Both the position numbers and the translations under genes were made by a program. This document shows positions 1-7,749 of a DNA stretch of 64,000 bases, piece after piece (position 1 is the stretch's first letter; every line of letters begins with the position of its first letter). The notes beneath the pieces were generated by a model. That model worked only from the letters and a program-made list of their open reading frames with translations. It was not told where the DNA came from and searched no databases. The stretch is from Pseudomonas sp. LB-090624 (GTDB lineage Bacteria > Pseudomonadota > Gammaproteobacteria > Pseudomonadales > Pseudomonadaceae), in the NCBI RefSeq assembly GCF_003205205.1, contig NZ_QJRL01000020.1, forward strand, positions 1 to 64,000. Direction: 5' to 3'.

Positions 1-129
1 GCTATCGTCAGTCAGGCGCACACAACAACAAAACGCTCCGGCGCCCGCGCAGCCGTGCCTGCCCTGTTGCATGCATGCCGTCGCAGGCCAAGCCCATGGG
101 GCCGGACCAGACTGTCAGGGACCTACTTA

Positions 130-1428
130 ATGACAAGCAGCACCTATGCCGAGGCGCCTGCCGCGCCGGTGAACTCACCTGCCCGGGTAGCCACTGCCAG
201 CTTCATCGGCACCGCCATCGAGTTCTACGATTTCTACGTCTACGCCACCGCCGCCGCCCTGGTGATCGGCCCGGTGTTCTTCCCGTCCGGGTCGGGTACC
301 GCACAGATGCTAGCGGCCTTCCTTACCTTTGGTATCGCCTTCCTCGCCCGGCCGCTGGGCTCGGCGTTGTTCGGCCACTTTGGCGACCGTATCGGTCGCA
401 AGTCGACCCTTGTCGCTTCGCTGCTGCTGATGGGCGTGTCCACCACCGCCATTGGCGTACTGCCGGGCTATGACAGCATTGGCGTATGGGCCCCGATCAT
501 TCTTTGCCTGTTGCGCTTCGGCCAAGGCCTGGGCCTGGGCGGCGAGTGGGGCGGCGCGGCGCTGCTGGCCACCGAAAACGCGCCGGAAGGCAAGCGCGCC
601 TGGTTCGGCATGTTCCCGCAGTTGGGCCCTTCGATTGGCTTTTTGGCGGCCAACGGCCTGTTCCTGACCCTGGCCATGACATTGAGCGACGAGCAGTTCC
701 GCGACTGGGGCTGGCGTATTCCCTTCCTGCTCAGTGCTGCGCTGGTACTGGTGGGGCTGTATGTGCGCCTGAAACTTGAAGAAAGCCCGGTGTTCGCCAA
801 GGCGGTCGCCCGCCAGGAACGAGTGAAAATGCCAGTGGTTGACCTGTTCGCCAAGCACTGGCGCCCTACCCTGCTGGGCGCTGCGGCGATGGTGGTGTGC
901 TATGCGCTGTTCTACATCTCGACGGTATTCTCGCTGAGTTACGGCGTGACCACACTGGGCTACAGCCGCGAGACGTTCCTTGGCCTGCTGTGCTTCGCGG
1001 TGGTGTTCATGGCCTTGGCCACGCCGCTGTCGGCCTGGCTCAGCGACCGTTACGGGCGCAAACCGGTGCTGATCGTCGGTGGTCTGCTGGCGGTGGCTTC
1101 GGGCTTCGCCATGGAGCCGCTGCTGACCTCGGGCTCGACCGCTGGCGTGGCGCTGTTCTTGGCCATCGAGCTGTTCCTGATGGGCGTGACTTTTGCGCCG
1201 ATGGGGGCATTGCTGCCAGAGCTGTTCCCGACTCACGTGCGTTACACCGGTGCCTCTGCGGCGTATAACCTGGGCGGCATCGTTGGCGCCTCGGCAGCAC
1301 CGTTCTTTGCCCAGAAGCTGGTGAGCATGGGTGGGCTGAGCTGGGTGGGGGGTTATGTGTCGGCGGCGGCGGTGATCAGCCTGATTGCTGTGCTGTGCCT
1401 GAAAGAGACACGCAATACCACGCTGTAA
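130..1428 (+). CDS. MHS-family MFS transporter (metabolite:H+ symporter)
   Basis: This is an inner-membrane symporter of about 432 residues with 12 predicted hydrophobic segments, probably moving a small organic acid, osmolyte or aromatic acid with protons. The family signature is near the N-terminus (FIGTAIEFYDFYVYATAAAL), followed by the loop GHFGDRIGRKSTL and, in the second half, the matching loop SDRYGRKPVLIVGG. Both are typical of the ProP/ShiA/KgtP branch. I chose the ATG at 130, because the in-frame upstream extension (from 55) encodes an arginine-rich stretch unlike any family member. The gene stands alone, with a strong hairpin after the stop and purT converging on it. The substrate cannot be read from the sequence. 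Confidence 0.85.
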   Translation: MTSSTYAEAPAAPVNSPARVATASFIGTAIEFYDFYVYATAAALVIGPVFFPSGSGTAQMLAAFLTFGIAFLARPLGSALFGHFGDRIGRKSTLVASLLLMGVSTTAIGVLPGYDSIGVWAPIILCLLRFGQGLGLGGEWGGAALLATENAPEGKRAWFGMFPQLGPSIGFLAANGLFLTLAMTLSDEQFRDWGWRIPFLLSAALVLVGLYVRLKLEESPVFAKAVARQERVKMPVVDLFAKHWRPTLLGAAAMVVCYALFYISTVFSLSYGVTTLGYSRETFLGLLCFAVVFMALATPLSAWLSDRYGRKPVLIVGGLLAVASGFAMEPLLTSGSTAGVALFLAIELFLMGVTFAPMGALLPELFPTHVRYTGASAAYNLGGIVGASAAPFFAQKLVSMGGLSWVGGYVSAAAVISLIAVLCLKETRNTTL

Positions 1429-1432
1429 ACCA

Positions 1433-1455
1433 CTGGGGCCGCTTTGCGGCCCCAG
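1433..1455. terminator. Hairpin between convergent transporter gene and purT
   Basis: A perfect 10-bp stem (CTGGGGCCGC / GCGGCCCCAG) with a TTT loop lies between two convergent genes, so it probably serves both strands. There is no uridine tract, so its role as an intrinsic terminator is inferred from position and strength. Confidence 0.6.
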
Positions 1456-1465
1456 CACTATCGGA

Positions 1466-2647
1466 TCAGAACTCGACCTTGACCGCCTGCGCTGCACGAG
1501 TCGCCTTGGCCCGCGCCAGTTCGACCGACTCGTCACGCGCCAGGCACACGCCCATGCGGCGGGTACCGTTGATTTCCGGCTTGCCGAACAGGCGGATGGC
1601 TGTATCCGGCTCGCTCAGCGCCGCACCGAGGTTGGCGAAGCGGGTCTGTTGCGACTGCCCTTCTGGCAGGATCACGGCCGAAGCGGACGGCCCGAACTGG
1701 CGCACCACCGGGATCGGCAGGCCAAGAATGGCGCGGGCATGCAGGGCAAACTGCGACAGGTCCTGGGAAATCAGGGTCACCAGACCTGTGTCATGCGGGC
1801 GCGGCGACACTTCGCTGAACCACACCTGGTCGCCCTTGACGAACAACTCTACGCCAAACAGGCCGCGACCGCCCAAGGCATCGGTGACCGCCTTGGCCAC
1901 GCGCTGCGACTCGGCCAGCGCCTTCGGGCTCATGGCCTGTGGCTGCCACGACTCCTGATAGTCGCCCTTTTCCTGGCGGTGGCCAACCGGCTCGAGGAAC
2001 GTGGTGCCGCCAACGTGACGCACAGTCAGCAGGGTGATTTCGTACTCGAAGTCGATGAAACCCTCGACGATCACCCGGCCCTTGCCGGCGCGGCCGCCTT
2101 CCTGGGCATAGTCCCACGCCTTCTGCAGGTCGGCATCGCTGCGCAGCAGGCTCTGGCCCTTGCCCGACGAGCTCATTACCGGCTTGACCACACACGGGTA
2201 GCCGACATCGGCCACGCCCTTGGCGAAGTCTTCGTAAGTGTCGGCAAAGTGGTAGGGCGAGGTTGGTAGCTCAAGCTCCTCGGCGGCCAGACGGCGGATG
2301 CCTTCGCGGTTCATGGTCAGCTGAGTGGCGCGGGCAGTCGGTACCACGTTGAAGCCTTCGTTTTCCAGCTCGACCAGGGTGGCCGTGGCGATGGCTTCGA
2401 TTTCCGGAACGATATAGTGCGGCTTCTCGGCCTCGATCACGGCACGCAGGGCCACGCCATCGAGCATGTTGACCACATGGCTGCGGTGCGCAACCTGCAT
2501 GGCCGGGGCATTGGCGTAGCGGTCGACGGCGATCACCTCGACGCCCAGGCGCTGCAGCTCGATCACCACTTCCTTGCCCAGCTCGCCACAGCCGCACAGC
2601 AGTACACGGGTCGCGCTGGGCGACAAGGGGGTTCCGATTCGGGTCAT
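1466..2647 (-). CDS. purT: Formate-dependent phosphoribosylglycinamide formyltransferase 2
   Basis: PurT makes formyl-GAR from GAR, formate and ATP, in the third step of purine synthesis, as the folate-independent alternative to PurN. It is a cytosolic ATP-grasp enzyme. The 393-residue length is normal for the family. Visible landmarks are the N-terminal nucleotide-binding motif LLCGCGELGKEV, the ATP-grasp lysine loop VVKPVMSSSGKGQS, the acidic metal-binding strand GLFGVELFVKGDQVWFSEVSPRPHD read in two parts, and the C-terminal FGKPEINGTRRMGVCLA segment. A -10-like TAGAAT lies 66-71 bases upstream and a long hairpin sits in the leader. purL and guaBA elsewhere in the window belong to the same pathway but are not linked to it. 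Confidence 0.96.
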   Translation of the reverse strand: MTRIGTPLSPSATRVLLCGCGELGKEVVIELQRLGVEVIAVDRYANAPAMQVAHRSHVVNMLDGVALRAVIEAEKPHYIVPEIEAIATATLVELENEGFNVVPTARATQLTMNREGIRRLAAEELELPTSPYHFADTYEDFAKGVADVGYPCVVKPVMSSSGKGQSLLRSDADLQKAWDYAQEGGRAGKGRVIVEGFIDFEYEITLLTVRHVGGTTFLEPVGHRQEKGDYQESWQPQAMSPKALAESQRVAKAVTDALGGRGLFGVELFVKGDQVWFSEVSPRPHDTGLVTLISQDLSQFALHARAILGLPIPVVRQFGPSASAVILPEGQSQQTRFANLGAALSEPDTAIRLFGKPEINGTRRMGVCLARDESVELARAKATRAAQAVKVEF

Positions 2648-2669
2648 TTCAGGTCCTCGAAGGCATCCG

Positions 2670-2695
2670 GGGCCGCGCCAGGCTTGGCGCGGCCC
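2670..2695 (-). promoter_or_regulatory. Strong hairpin in the purT 5' leader
   Basis: An 11-bp GC-only stem with one A:T pair (GGGCCGCGCCA / TGGCGCGGCCC) and a 4-base loop lies 23 bases before the purT ATG. It is downstream of the -10-like TAGAAT (complement of 2713-2718), so it would be transcribed. It could end transcripts of the upstream VUT gene or modulate purT. Confidence 0.5.
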
Positions 2696-2712
2696 GCTGA
2701 AAAAGGACCGCT

Positions 2713-2718
2713 ATTCTA
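2713..2718 (-). promoter_or_regulatory. Candidate -10 element for purT
   Basis: TAGAAT on the minus strand lies between the VUT gene and purT. No good -35 hexamer is seen 16-18 bases upstream, so this is a weak call. purL has the same TAGAAT hexamer in its upstream region. Confidence 0.35.
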
Positions 2719-2723
2719 CACCA

Positions 2724-3191
2724 TCAACCGGCCACGGCGGCCCGCCGGGCGCGAAATGCCATGGCTAGCCACACGGCGGTGACGCCTGCAAACTTCGAGG
2801 CCATGGCGGTGCCGATCACCACTGGGGTCAGTGCGCCGATCATGCCAAAGAAGATGAAGGTATCCACCGGAATGCTCAGCGCCGAGCTCAGCCACAGGCG
2901 ATCGCGCAGCGGCCGGCGGGTAATGCTGAACACCAGCCAGTCTATAAGCTCGGAAATGAAGAACGCGGTGGCACTGGCCAGGGCGATGGCCGGCTCCGAG
3001 GTGACATAGGACAGCACCAACGCCACCAGCATGGCAACCAGGGCACCATGGCCGAAACGGGTCTGGACCATGTCGCGCAGGATGAACACCAGGCCGCCCC
3101 AGGCGGACCAGATGATGTCCAGGTGCGGGGCGCTGGAAAAGGCGTAGTTGATCAGCACTACGCTGCTGATATAGGCAATCAGATAGAACAT
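2724..3191 (-). CDS. VUT-family (YhhQ-like) putative queuosine-precursor transporter
   Basis: This 155-residue inner-membrane protein belongs to the VUT/YhhQ type, whose characterised members import queuosine precursors. Hydrophobic segments dominate. The family pattern is seen in FFISELIDWLVFSITRR and SIPVDTFIFFGMIG, where an Asp and a Phe are embedded in membrane helices. It is shorter than E. coli YhhQ, as is common for the Pseudomonas paralogue. Start context MFYLIAYISS. It lies 76 bp upstream of purT in the same direction but is separated from it by a leader hairpin, so co-transcription is uncertain. Substrate specificity is inferred only from the family. Confidence 0.75.
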   Translation of the reverse strand: MFYLIAYISSVVLINYAFSSAPHLDIIWSAWGGLVFILRDMVQTRFGHGALVAMLVALVLSYVTSEPAIALASATAFFISELIDWLVFSITRRPLRDRLWLSSALSIPVDTFIFFGMIGALTPVVIGTAMASKFAGVTAVWLAMAFRARRAAVAG

Positions 3192-3235
3192 GGCGGGTAG
3201 TCTGTGGGCAAGCCGTACAGATTACCGCTGGGCCG

Positions 3236-3261
3236 TTCGCGGGTAAACCCGCTCCCACAGG
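3236..3261. repeat. REP palindrome (putida type)
   Basis: A single REP unit of the TTCGCGGGT-AAACCCGCTCCCACAGG type lies between the DUF1289 gene and the VUT gene. The same family recurs at 15051-15080, 25168-25193, 27626-27712, 46126-46158 and 57590-57678. Confidence 0.85.
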
Positions 3262-3273
3262 GGACAACCCGGC

Positions 3274-3468
3274 CTAAAGGATCAGGCCGGCCTCTACTGC
3301 CCGTTCATGGCAACGCTTGAGCACCGCCCGGCGCTCATCGTTGTCCATCCGCCCCCAGCGGCCAATCTCGGCCACGGTACGCTGGCAGCCGGTGCAGATA
3401 TCCTGCTCGTCCAGCGCGCAAATGCTCACGCATGGCGATGCCACCGGCCGCTCTGCTACATCACTCAT
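3274..3468 (-). CDS. DUF1289 small cysteine-rich protein
   Basis: This small cytosolic protein of about 64 residues matches the DUF1289 pattern, with the cysteine arrangement SPCVSICALDEQDICTGCQRT followed by EIGRW and a C-terminal helix ERRAVLKRC. The four-cysteine set suggests a bound metal or Fe-S site, but no function is established for the family. Tandem ATGs at 3471 and 3468 overlap the end of the carbonic anhydrase gene (ATGATGAGTGA), which indicates translational coupling. I use 3468. A longer in-frame start at 3504 lies wholly inside the upstream gene and is less likely. Confidence 0.8.
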   Translation of the reverse strand: MSDVAERPVASPCVSICALDEQDICTGCQRTVAEIGRWGRMDNDERRAVLKRCHERAVEAGLIL

Positions 3469-3985
3469 CATCAACCACCAACTCTTGGGCATAACGCTGG
3501 GCATTGTGCACGTAATGTGCAGCGCTGGCTTCCAGCATGCGTTTCTGCTGCTCGGTCAGCTCGCGCACCACCTTGCCGGGCGAGCCCATCACTAGCGAAC
3601 CGTCGGGGATTTCCTTGCCTTCGGCAATCAGCGCGTTGGCGCCGATGATGCAGTGCTTGCCGATACGCGCGCCATTGAGGATCACCGCATTGATACCAAC
3701 CAGGCTGTAGTCGCCCACCTCGCAGCCATGCAACATGGCGTTGTGACCTACCGTTACCCCCTTGCCCAGGGTCAGCGGCGAGCCCATGTCGGTATGCATG
3801 ACCGTGCCATCCTGCACGTTGCTGCCTTCGCCGATGTCGATCAGCTCATTGTCCCCGCGCAGCACCGCGCCAAACCACACGCTGGCATTGGCCTGCAGGC
3901 GCACATTGCCGATCAGTGTGGCGTTCGGTGCGGCCCAACTGGTGGGGTGGCTCTCGACCCGCAGGTCGCCCAGGCGGTATTTCAT
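3461..3985 (-). CDS. Gamma-class carbonic anhydrase family protein
   Basis: This 174-residue left-handed beta-helix protein is of the YrdA/PaaY type and probably forms a trimer with zinc at subunit interfaces. Hexapeptide repeats run through most of the length (for example NATLIGNVRLQANASVWFGA). The three expected histidine ligands appear as H in VMHTD and the two in VGHNAMLHGC. Carbonic anhydrase activity is known for some family members but not all, so the reaction is tentative. It overlaps the DUF1289 gene by 8 bases and follows the CoA pyrophosphatase gene by 44 bases on the same strand, forming a small housekeeping operon. Confidence 0.9.
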   Translation of the reverse strand: MKYRLGDLRVESHPTSWAAPNATLIGNVRLQANASVWFGAVLRGDNELIDIGEGSNVQDGTVMHTDMGSPLTLGKGVTVGHNAMLHGCEVGDYSLVGINAVILNGARIGKHCIIGANALIAEGKEIPDGSLVMGSPGKVVRELTEQQKRMLEASAAHYVHNAQRYAQELVVDDE

Positions 3986-4029
3986 GCTTGCTCCTCAGGC
4001 TGCGACGCAGAAGGCGGGGTTGGCCCCGC

Positions 4030-4629
4030 TCATTTCTCGATGTAACGCTCAGGGGGTTGGTGCAGGCTGATGCCAGCATCGAACAGCAGGTTGACCAACT
4101 CAACGATCATGATCGCCGACAACCCCCAGATCTTGTATTCGCCATAGCGATAACTGGGCACATACCAACTGCGCCCCTGGTAATCGATACGATGGGTATG
4201 ATCACGCGGGTCCTGGCGGAAGAATTCCAGCGGCACGGTGAATACTGCCGCGATTTCGGCGTCGTTGGCGCGGTATTCGACGAAGTCGGGGATAACCCCG
4301 ACGAATGGCGTCACTTTCAGGCCATGCAGCGAAATGAGTGGGCTGAGCGGGCCGATCACCTCGACCAGGCCAGGCGGCAGGCCGATTTCCTCCTCGGCCT
4401 CGCGCAGGGCAGTGAATATCAGGTCCGGGTCTTCCGGGTCACGGCGACCACCGGGAAAAGCCACTTCGCCACCGTGGGTGGACAGCCCTTTGGCACGCAA
4501 GGTCAACACCAGTTCGGGCGCTTCGCTGCGGGTAATGGGCAAGAGGACCGCCGCTTCAGGGAACCGTCGGTCGGTTTCCAGTGACGCGGGTTGGTGATTG
4601 CTCATTCGGCGAAGTAGCTCGTCCAGCAT
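4030..4629 (-). CDS. CoA pyrophosphatase (Nudix, NudL type)
   Basis: This 199-residue Nudix hydrolase probably splits CoA or its derivatives into phosphopantetheine and 3',5'-ADP. The N-terminal family element is LLPITRSEAPELVLTLRAKG followed by LSTHGGEVAFPGG. The Nudix box follows as TALREAEEEIGL, and the CoA-type tail contains YGEYKIWGLSAIM. The reading frame stays open far upstream (to 5169), but that part overlaps the divergent Nudix gene on the opposite strand and shows no family similarity. The ATG at 4629 gives the usual length. It is divergent from the next Nudix gene, with only 123 bases between the two starts. Confidence 0.9.
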   Translation of the reverse strand: MLDELLRRMSNHQPASLETDRRFPEAAVLLPITRSEAPELVLTLRAKGLSTHGGEVAFPGGRRDPEDPDLIFTALREAEEEIGLPPGLVEVIGPLSPLISLHGLKVTPFVGVIPDFVEYRANDAEIAAVFTVPLEFFRQDPRDHTHRIDYQGRSWYVPSYRYGEYKIWGLSAIMIVELVNLLFDAGISLHQPPERYIEK

Positions 4630-4752
4630 TGCGCACGCTCGTATCCAAGGCCTGCCTTGCATGATGCACCAAAGCCGCCAAGCACCCAAGCCCCTGCGCT
4701 TGCGGCAACCCTGCGGCCGCGCCAAGATAGCCCTGAACAAAAGGAGCGCCAC

Positions 4753-5304
4753 ATGAAATTCTGCAGCGCGTGCGGCCAGCCGGTCACCCAGCGGATCCCC
4801 GAAGGCGACAGCCGCCTGCGGTATGTTTGCGAGTCTTGCCAGACCATTCACTACCAGAACCCCAACATCGTCGCCGGTGTGCTGCCTACCTGGGGTAGCC
4901 AGGTGCTGCTGTGCCGCCGCGCCATCGAGCCACGCCGCGGTTTCTGGACACTGCCCGCCGGGTTCATGGAGAACGGCGAAACGCTCGACCAGGCAGCCCG
5001 TCGCGAAACCGTCGAGGAAGCCTGCGCCCGTGTCGGGCAAGCCAGCCTGTACCAGCTGTTCGATCTGCCGCACATCAACCAGGTGCACGTGTTCTTCCGC
5101 GCCGAACTGGCGGACCTGGACTTCGCCGTGGGTATCGAAAGCCTGGAAGTGCGATTGTTCGAGGAACATGAGATACCGTGGGGCGAGCTGGCTTTCCGCA
5201 CGGTCGCGCGCACACTAGAATGCTACTATCGCGACCGCATCGGGCAGCACTACCCCATAGGCCATGAATACCTGCCGCCGATGACCGTTTCGCCCAACAC
5301 CTAA
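4753..5304 (+). CDS. Nudix hydrolase with N-terminal zinc ribbon
   Basis: This 183-residue Nudix hydrolase has a two-pair cysteine ribbon at its N-terminus (FCSACG at residues 3-8 and CESC at 26-29), then the Nudix domain beginning at YQNPNIVAGV. The Nudix box is seen in GFMENGETLDQAARRETVEEA. The glycine normally near its end is replaced by Cys in VEEACARV, as in the zinc-ribbon Nudix branch. Substrate is unknown; NAD- or FAD-like dinucleotides are plausible by family. The ATG at 4753 has an AAGGAG ribosome site; the in-frame upstream start at 4657 gives a low-complexity extension. It precedes the L,D-transpeptidase gene by 22 bases. Confidence 0.9.
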   Translation: MKFCSACGQPVTQRIPEGDSRLRYVCESCQTIHYQNPNIVAGVLPTWGSQVLLCRRAIEPRRGFWTLPAGFMENGETLDQAARRETVEEACARVGQASLYQLFDLPHINQVHVFFRAELADLDFAVGIESLEVRLFEEHEIPWGELAFRTVARTLECYYRDRIGQHYPIGHEYLPPMTVSPNT

Positions 5305-5326
5305 AAGCCTTCAGGGATACCGTTAC

Positions 5327-5881
5327 ATGCGCTGGTTGCTAGCCCTTTTCTGCCTTTGCGTTACCTCGGTGTCCCAGGCGGCCTTCACCGAGACCATCGT
5401 CCGCAAGCCCGTGCCGGCAGCGCAAACCCAGTCGCCTTCACAGCAGGCTATGCAGCCGTTGATCGACAAGGTACTGGTGATCAAGTCCGAGCGCCGCCTG
5501 CAGCTGATCAGCCGTGGCGAGCCACTGAAAACCTACCGTATCTCGCTGGGCAAGCAGCCCAAGGGCGCCAAGGAGCGCGAGGGCGACAAGAAGACCCCAG
5601 AGGGGTTGTACTGGCTCGACTGGCGCAAACAGAGCGACCGTTTCAACTTGGCCATGCACATCAACTACCCCAACATCAGCGATGCGGCCCGGGCTACCCG
5701 CGAAGGGGTGAGTGCCGGCAGCATGATCATGATCCACGGCACGCCGATCAACGATGAATACCCGGAGTGGTACTTCCATACCCTGGACTGGACGGACGGG
5801 TGCATTGCCATGCGCAACCGCGACATGCAGGAAGTGTGGGACCTGGTGCGGGACGGGACACTGATCGAGATTCGGCCTTGA
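5327..5881 (+). CDS. L,D-transpeptidase family protein (YkuD domain), exported
   Basis: This 184-residue periplasmic protein has a clear Sec signal (MRWLLALFCLCVTSVSQAAF). The YkuD domain starts at IDKVLVIKSERRLQLI, and the catalytic region is MIMIHGTPINDEYPEWYF then DWTDGCIAMRNRDM. The usual SHGC(V/I)R motif appears here as TDGCIAM, keeping the catalytic Cys and the upstream His of IHGTP. It probably acts on peptidoglycan peptide crosslinks or anchors a partner to the wall. It follows the Nudix gene closely and may be co-transcribed. Confidence 0.88.
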   Translation: MRWLLALFCLCVTSVSQAAFTETIVRKPVPAAQTQSPSQQAMQPLIDKVLVIKSERRLQLISRGEPLKTYRISLGKQPKGAKEREGDKKTPEGLYWLDWRKQSDRFNLAMHINYPNISDAARATREGVSAGSMIMIHGTPINDEYPEWYFHTLDWTDGCIAMRNRDMQEVWDLVRDGTLIEIRP

Positions 5882-6039
5882 TATAGAGCGTTGCAACAGA
5901 CTTTGTAGGAAACGTCCCTCACCATTGCGAGAACCCGCCTGACAGCCGCTTAAGCCGCATCCTGCATCCAGGGGAGTGCCTGTTTTTTTAGCATCCACGC
6001 AGACAAGTACGTAATCCGTACCTATTTGCGGGGTGCTTC

Positions 6040-7722
6040 ATGCCGTACCCGATTCGCCACATCGCCGGTTGGCTGTTGGCCTGCTGCCTGCCGGGGATAC
6101 AGCCCATTCTCCCGGCGCAGGCTGCCGACCCGGCCAGCCAGCAACTGCGCGATCAACAGCAAGACCTGCGGCAACTGGAGCAGCAGCAACGGCTGGAGCG
6201 CTGGCAGCGCGAACCCTCCCCAACCGAAAGCGTCGACACCGCCGCCCCGACTGCGCCCGACGCCCGCTGCTGGGGCATCGAAGGCGTGCGCGTGGCAGGC
6301 AACCACCAGCTTGCGACCCCACTGCTGGCGTCCACCCTGGGCAGGCTGCCCCCTACCTGCGTGGGCATCACCGACATCAACCAGCTGCTCAAGGCCATTA
6401 CCCAGCGTTACGTGCAAGCGGGCTACCCCACGAGCCGGCCGTACCTGCGGCAACCGCCACAGGATGGTGCGCCGCTGGACATCATCGTGGTCGAAGGCTT
6501 CGTCGAATCCATCGAACTGGCGGGCCCCGACCTGCCTCTGTCACTGTCCGGCGCCTTTCCCGGCCTGCTCGGGCAACCGCTGTACCTGCCAGACCTGGAA
6601 CAAGGCCTCGACCAGCTCAACCGCCTGCGCGCCTACGACCTGAGCGCCGACTTGTCGCCGGGCGAGCTGCAGGGCGGCACCCGGGTCGTGCTGCAGCCGC
6701 GTAAGGTGGCTTCACGCTGGCACCTCGACAGCCGCCTCGACAACCGCGGCAGCGACCTGACCGGTCGCCATCGCCTGACCCTGGGCCTCGGCCTGGACAG
6801 CCCACTGTCGCTAAACGATGACTTGCGCCTGTCGCTGACCAGCACCGTGTTCGACGCCCCCGGCCAAAGCCAAGGTCTCTCGCTGTACTACAGCATCCCC
6901 TACGGTGCCTGGACCTTCGCCCTCAGCGCCAGCCAGCTGCGCTACCAGGCCCCCCTGCCCCACAGCGACAAGGCCGCCGACGGCACCAGCAGCTACCAGG
7001 GCCTGAGCGTCGAGCGGGTACTCTGGCGCAACCAGCAAGGCATGCTCAGCGCCAGCGTGCGGCTGGACCGCAAGCAACTGATCAACCGCAGCGCGGGTGC
7101 CGTCGTGGTCCAGCAGAGCCCGACCCTGGCCTCGGTGGAAGCCGGTATCAACCTGCTGTGGCTCGACGGTGGCTTATGGAATGGCTACTTCGGCGTCGCC
7201 CAAGGCGTCGACGCTTTCGGCGCCGACCGCTCGCCACTGGGGGCAGAACGCCTGCGCCCGGACTTTCGCAAGTACCGCGCCAACCTGCTGCACCTGCGCC
7301 AGGGCCCAGCCCCTGACCCTTGGCGCTGGCAGAGCGAACTGGGCCTGCAGTACAGCAGCGACCCGCTGCCGGCCGTCGAGCAATTGCTGGTCAGTGACGA
7401 TTCGACCGTGCGTGGTTTTCGCCTGCGCACCTACTCCGGCGCCAGCAGCGCCGTGTGGCGCAACACCCTTAGCCAGCCGCTACCTCCGACCTGGAATCAA
7501 CCGTTGCAGGTACGCCCCTACGTCGGCCTTGACCTGGGCTGGACCCGTACTGCCCACGGCAAGCCATCGCAGCGCTTGGCCGGGGCCGCTGCCGGGGTCG
7601 AACTGAGCCTGCCCGGTAGCCGCCTGCGCCTCGATTACCAACGCGCCCTGTACACCAGTGACCTGCCCCGCCCGCAGCTGGAGCCCGGCTTCTGGGTGAT
7701 GGAGTGGACCCTGAGCATTTGA
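6040..7722 (+). CDS. TpsB outer-membrane transporter (ShlB/FhaC/HecB family)
   Basis: This 560-residue Omp85-type partner exports the TpsA exoprotein across the outer membrane. A signal sequence ends near AQA-AD at about residue 28. A Gln-rich helix follows (QQLRDQQQDLRQLEQQQ), then a POTRA region around WGIEGVRVAGNHQLATPLL, then a beta-barrel with the family motif VRGFRLRTYSGASSAVWRN and an aromatic C-terminal strand WVMEWTLSI. Length is usual for the family. It lies 27 bases before tpsA on the same strand, the standard two-partner operon order. The 158-bp upstream gap holds a short AT-rich stretch but no promoter I can call confidently. Confidence 0.93.
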   Translation: MPYPIRHIAGWLLACCLPGIQPILPAQAADPASQQLRDQQQDLRQLEQQQRLERWQREPSPTESVDTAAPTAPDARCWGIEGVRVAGNHQLATPLLASTLGRLPPTCVGITDINQLLKAITQRYVQAGYPTSRPYLRQPPQDGAPLDIIVVEGFVESIELAGPDLPLSLSGAFPGLLGQPLYLPDLEQGLDQLNRLRAYDLSADLSPGELQGGTRVVLQPRKVASRWHLDSRLDNRGSDLTGRHRLTLGLGLDSPLSLNDDLRLSLTSTVFDAPGQSQGLSLYYSIPYGAWTFALSASQLRYQAPLPHSDKAADGTSSYQGLSVERVLWRNQQGMLSASVRLDRKQLINRSAGAVVVQQSPTLASVEAGINLLWLDGGLWNGYFGVAQGVDAFGADRSPLGAERLRPDFRKYRANLLHLRQGPAPDPWRWQSELGLQYSSDPLPAVEQLLVSDDSTVRGFRLRTYSGASSAVWRNTLSQPLPPTWNQPLQVRPYVGLDLGWTRTAHGKPSQRLAGAAAGVELSLPGSRLRLDYQRALYTSDLPRPQLEPGFWVMEWTLSI

Positions 7723-7749
7723 TTCACCCACAACAAAGAGAACGAGAAC

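Noticed and set aside
941..960. Second HexR-like or Pho-like sites elsewhere by chance heptamer matches
   Set aside because: Isolated half-sites inside coding regions lack the required spacing and promoter position.
4630..5169. N-terminal extension of the CoA pyrophosphatase frame
   Set aside because: The open frame runs opposite the second Nudix gene. The extension lacks Nudix features, and the ATG at 4629 gives the normal length.
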